NCBI GenBank assembly: GCA_937138495.1
Contig: CAKZPE010000008.1
Location: 108,922-172,921, forward strand
Direction of reading: 5' to 3'
DNA: 64,000 nt
Source: an uncultured Oceanospirillaceae bacterium
Lineage (GTDB): Bacteria > Pseudomonadota > Gammaproteobacteria > Pseudomonadales > Balneatricaceae
A program made the position numbers and the translations under genes. This document shows, piece by piece, positions 63,077 through 64,000 of the stretch (position 1 is its first letter; each line of letters starts with the position of its first letter). The notes beneath the pieces were generated by a model. The model searched no databases. It worked only from the letters and a program-made list of their open reading frames with translations, and was not told the DNA's origin.

Positions 63077-63451
63077 ATGATTAAGATATTGATCGGTATT
63101 ATATTGTTGATTGTTTCTTTAAGTTATCTTTTGGTTAAAGATGCCTGTGATCATGACTTTGATATAGATGAAGCACTAGGCTTTAGTATGTCTTATGGAG
63201 GAGAACAGTGCGTCTCTAAGAAAGATTATATTTATATAGTCAGTCCTTTTGCTGAATTTAAAATTATTCTTGATGGTTATTATGAGGATTTTGAAAAGAA
63301 TATTCTTGATGGTAAATCAAAACGTTGGAAGAAGCAGCACAATTCAAATTGCTGGGAAAGGATGGTGTATTTTGAGTCGGATTCGTTAGTAACTATAGCT
63401 AGTTTTTGCTCTGGTAATGATAGTGTGGAAGTGCAATATTTTTCAGAATGA
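63077..63451 (+). CDS. Unidentified small membrane-anchored protein
   Basis: A 124-residue product with an N-terminal hydrophobic segment (ILIGIILLIVSLSYLLV, about 4-20) that could be an anchor or an uncleaved signal. The periplasmic part has Cys in KDACDHD, GEQCVSKK, NSNCWERM and SFCSGND, enough for two disulfides. It is acidic and aromatic, with no motif that I know. GGAAG precedes the ATG. It follows the broken membrane-anchored gene by 21 bases and precedes the IS-cut gene by 24 bases. Size and topology would suit an immunity-type protein, but nothing shows that. Confidence 0.65.
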   Translation: MIKILIGIILLIVSLSYLLVKDACDHDFDIDEALGFSMSYGGEQCVSKKDYIYIVSPFAEFKIILDGYYEDFEKNILDGKSKRWKKQHNSNCWERMVYFESDSLVTIASFCSGNDSVEVQYFSE

Positions 63452-63475
63452 TTTAGGTCTAAAGGTGAGATTTTT

Positions 63476-63622
63476 ATGTTTTCAATCTACGATATTACAA
63501 ATTTGTACTTGTATGGGATGTTAAATACACCAGAAAATTTATCTAGTTCAAACCTTATTCGGTCGAAAGAAGACTCAATACCAGTTAGGGAACCTGCGAT
63601 TAAGTCCCTCAGAATGAGATAA
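63476..63622 (+). pseudogene. Gene cut by an IS5-type insertion after 37 codons
   Basis: An ATG at 63476, with a good ribosome site (AAGGTGAG), opens a frame beginning MFSIYDITNLYLYGMLNTPE. It runs 37 codons to the TTAG target site at 63585-63588, then continues ten codons into the insertion element before a stop at 63620-63622. The natural C-terminal part must lie beyond the element, outside the window. The product is unrecognised. The start has no signal peptide, consistent with a cytoplasmic protein or a type I cargo, whose signal would be C-terminal. Confidence 0.6.
63585..63588. other. TTAG target site of the IS5-type element
   Basis: IS5 inserts at YTAR and duplicates four bases. TTAG here fits that pattern and directly abuts the element's left end. 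The second copy should lie after the right end, beyond the window. Confidence 0.65.
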
Positions 63623-64000
63623 TTTATGCTTTGATGTGCTGAGGGCTATCCATGGATCACCAACTATCCTTCGCTGACAGCGAATTCAACAACAAGCGCT
63701 ACTAAACCCGAAAATAGAAGTTTCCAGGTCGTATGGAGAAGCTGATCCCCTGGCAACAGACTCGCATCTGTAATTACGCCTTACTATCCAAAGGCCGGTA
63801 ACGGCCGCAGACCTTATCCACTATTGACCATGCTACGCATTCACTGCATGCAGCAGTGGTATAGCATGAGTGATCCAGCCATGGAGGATGTGCTTTATGA
63901 GATAGTATCCATGCGTTTTTTTGCGGGTCTCTCGTTGGATGGTGCAATACCCGATCACACCACCATCATGAACTTCCGTCACCTGCTGGAACGGCATGGT
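63589..64000 (+). mobile_element. IS5-type insertion element, left part
   Basis: From 63589 the sequence GGAACCTGCGATTAAGTCCC closely resembles the left end of IS5 (GGAAGGTGCGAACAAGTCCC, from memory), followed by a similar ATGAGAT stretch and a transposase reading on the plus strand. The element runs off the window. The transposase is broken, so this copy could only move with help. Confidence 0.85.
63652..64000 (+). pseudogene. IS5-family transposase remnant
   Basis: The ATG at 63652 opens MDHQLSFADSEFNNKRY, a clear match to the IS5 transposase N-terminus. TAA at 63703-63705 and TAG at 63715-63717 interrupt it. After [11 protein letters not shown] the frame shifts. From about 63770 the other frame gives [35 protein letters not shown] and [14 protein letters not shown] to the window end, again matching IS5. 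Two stops and one frameshift within about 120 codons mean the transposase is dead; the DDE catalytic residues would lie outside the window. The many changes suggest an old insertion. Confidence 0.88.

Overview
The window is chromosomal DNA from a gammaproteobacterium. The gene orders are those of Pseudomonas/Oceanospirillales-type genomes: accB-accC, dusB-fis-purH-purD, gatCAB, mreBCD-maf-rng-yhdP, kdsD-kdsC-lptCAB-rpoN-hpf-ptsN-rapZ-ptsO, mlaFEDCB-ibaG-murA-hisG-hisD and groESL. A marine Oceanospirillaceae-like host is my best guess; that is inference from gene order and protein character, not from a search. I found no tRNA, rRNA or CRISPR array.

Bases 1-57,500 are almost entirely conserved housekeeping genes. 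From the left: the start of an unidentified secreted protein (cut by the window edge), mltF, and divergent purL; a TPR/Cds6-like periplasmic protein; a minus-strand block purD, purH, fis, dusB, a zinc-ribbon/DUF3426 membrane protein, prmA, accC, accB, aroQ; then a DUF2333 gene, upp and uraA on the plus strand; msrA and gatB-gatA-gatC on the minus strand. Next come the plus-strand cell-shape operon (mreB, mreC, mreD, maf, rng, yhdP), minus-strand darP and mgtE, and a long minus-strand envelope/nitrogen-PTS cluster from yrbG down to ptsO. The plus-strand mla lipid-transport operon follows, with ibaG, murA, hisG and hisD. After hisD sit an AT-rich lipoprotein gene, a ghrA-type reductase, an SDR gene, fxsA and groES-groEL. 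Many neighbours overlap by 1-11 bases (lptC/lptA, kdsC/lptC, lptA/lptB, hisG/hisD), as in tightly coupled operons. Several clear Rho-independent terminators and a near-consensus heat-shock (sigma-32) promoter before groES are visible.

The last 6.4 kb, beyond the groESL terminator, is different: AT-rich, on one strand, and visibly decaying. It holds a HlyB-type type I secretion ATPase broken by a single missing base, an intact HlyD-type adaptor, and a secreted protein of unknown function whose start overlaps the hlyD end. Then comes a small membrane-anchored gene broken twice (one extra T and a 10-bp tandem duplication), a second small membrane-anchored protein, and the first 37 codons of another gene. 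That last gene is cut by an IS5-type element whose left end and TTAG target site are readable. The element's own transposase is also dead (two stops and a frameshift in the visible part). This looks like an acquired secretion cassette with unknown cargo or partner genes, now being lost. It is the most novel part of the window.

Other points worth checking are a probable AUU start codon for mreC, a sigma-54-like promoter motif ahead of the mla operon, a stem-loop in the groES leader, and an AT-rich lipoprotein gene directly after hisD, where hisC often lies.
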